DNA from: Burkholderia singularis
GTDB taxonomy: Bacteria > Pseudomonadota > Gammaproteobacteria > Burkholderiales > Burkholderiaceae
NCBI RefSeq assembly: GCF_900176645.1
Contig: NZ_FXAN01000044.1
Location: forward strand, 1-64,000
Length of the DNA: 64,000 nucleotides
Direction: 5' to 3'
Positions 63,569-64,000 of this stretch are shown here, in pieces. The notes beneath the pieces were generated by a model. That model ran no database searches. It was not told the DNA's origin and saw only the letters and a program-made list of their open reading frames with translations. The translations under genes and the position numbers were made by a program. Every line of letters begins with the position of its first letter. The first letter of the stretch is position 1.

Positions 63569-63840
63569 GATAGAAGGTTCCTCGTCAGAATAGGGCGGCG
63601 TACCGGCGACAGCCGTTGCCGGCAGATCGGAACGGCGCACGGGCGGCCGTGCGGGCGCGTGCTGGCTGGAATTGCCGTATGCTCGTTCGCAGCGCGCCAA
63701 ACGTGGCATGTTCGCCCGGACGGCATGCGTTTGTCCAGCGGACCCGTTGGCGCAGGCGCGCTCGACGCACGGCAGCGGCTGCGCGCCGTGCGAACCGTTG
63801 CGCCGCCGAAGCGCAAGACGAAGATCGAAGGAGACGACCG

Positions 63841-64000
63841 TTGGCCTATATCTACTACCTGACGCATATCCATCTCGGCGACGACGCGCTCGCGATGCTG
63901 AAAGCCGAATGTGCGAGGAGCGGCATCGCGCGTCCGCTCGTCGTGACCGACCGGGGTGTCGCGGCGGCGGGGCTCGTCGCGCGCGCGCTCGACGCGCTGG
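63841..64000 (+). CDS. Iron-containing alcohol dehydrogenase, N-terminal part (cut by window edge)
   Basis: The first 53 residues are visible. The start is TTG with GAAGGAG seven bases before it. The sequence reads [20 protein letters not shown], then [18 protein letters not shown], the N-terminal substrate-side strand of group III iron-type alcohol dehydrogenases. The protein continues past 64000. Substrate not predictable from this part. Confidence 0.85.
   Translation, partial: MAYIYYLTHIHLGDDALAMLKAECARSGIARPLVVTDRGVAAAGLVARALDAL

Noticed and set aside
1-64000. CRISPR arrays, rRNA or tRNA genes
   Set aside because: No regularly spaced repeats and no tRNA or rRNA sequence were recognised in the intergenic regions read.

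Overview
The window is a GC-rich beta-proteobacterial chromosome segment. Gene content fits the Burkholderia pseudomallei/thailandensis/oklahomensis group: AcpA-type acid phosphatase, double-length UvrA, glnS and alaS, and several LysR and MFS genes. The species call is inference; no rRNA or marker gene is present. Housekeeping genes (uvrA, glnS, alaS, NUDIX) alternate with four accessory blocks.

Layout. 1-340: remnants of an IS256-type transposase and a Mu-like phage DUF3164 gene. 481-6490: a LexA-type box, then a 1956-residue tandem UvrA with four ATP-binding cassettes. 6.7-22.9 kb: a biosynthetic locus in two divergent arms. The minus arm holds GNAT, TauD-type oxygenase, 2-hydroxyacid dehydrogenase, HisC-like aminotransferase, LysR regulator, desaturase, acyl carrier protein, cyclopropane synthase-type methyltransferase, thioesterase, alcohol dehydrogenase and amino-acid permease. 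The plus arm holds a second desaturase, fatty acyl-AMP ligase, MFS exporter and ArgC-type reductase. I cannot match this set to a described product; it is the best candidate here for an undescribed pathway. 22.9-32.7 kb: an AT-rich leader, a Csu-type (spore coat U) chaperone-usher pilus operon, and a hybrid kinase/response regulator pair. 32.8-43.7 kb: AcpA, di-heme cytochrome c peroxidase, a small exported protein, NUDIX, GlnRS, a glycine-zipper lipoprotein, an exported Tat/lipoprotein orphan, a class III CoA transferase and a 491-residue coiled-coil orphan. 44.3-49.8 kb: alaS with terminator, then a LysR/MFS divergent pair.

50.1-57.7 kb: fatty acyl-AMP ligase, two stearoyl-CoA-type desaturases, acyl carrier protein, FAD2-type desaturase/acetylenase, alpha/beta hydrolase and rubredoxin, tightly packed with ATGA overlaps. 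This is the gene order of bacterial polyyne clusters (caryoynencin, cepacin, collimonin, protegencin). A Rieske oxygenase gene follows, broken by one in-frame amber codon. A Tat-exported GMC oxidoreductase converges on it. 59.7-64 kb: NmrA-type NAD(P)-binding protein, cupin, a 70-residue orphan, a Zn-ribbon NUDIX hydrolase, a YbjQ-family protein and the start of an iron-type alcohol dehydrogenase cut by the window edge.

How the parts work together (inference). Both lipid loci use the same chemistry: a ligase adenylates a free fatty acid and loads it on a dedicated carrier protein, desaturases modify the bound chain, and a thioesterase or hydrolase releases it. The polyyne locus adds an acetylenase and rubredoxin as electron donor. 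The 6.7-22.9 kb locus instead adds a cyclopropane synthase-type enzyme and genes that look able to build and acylate an unusual amino acid.
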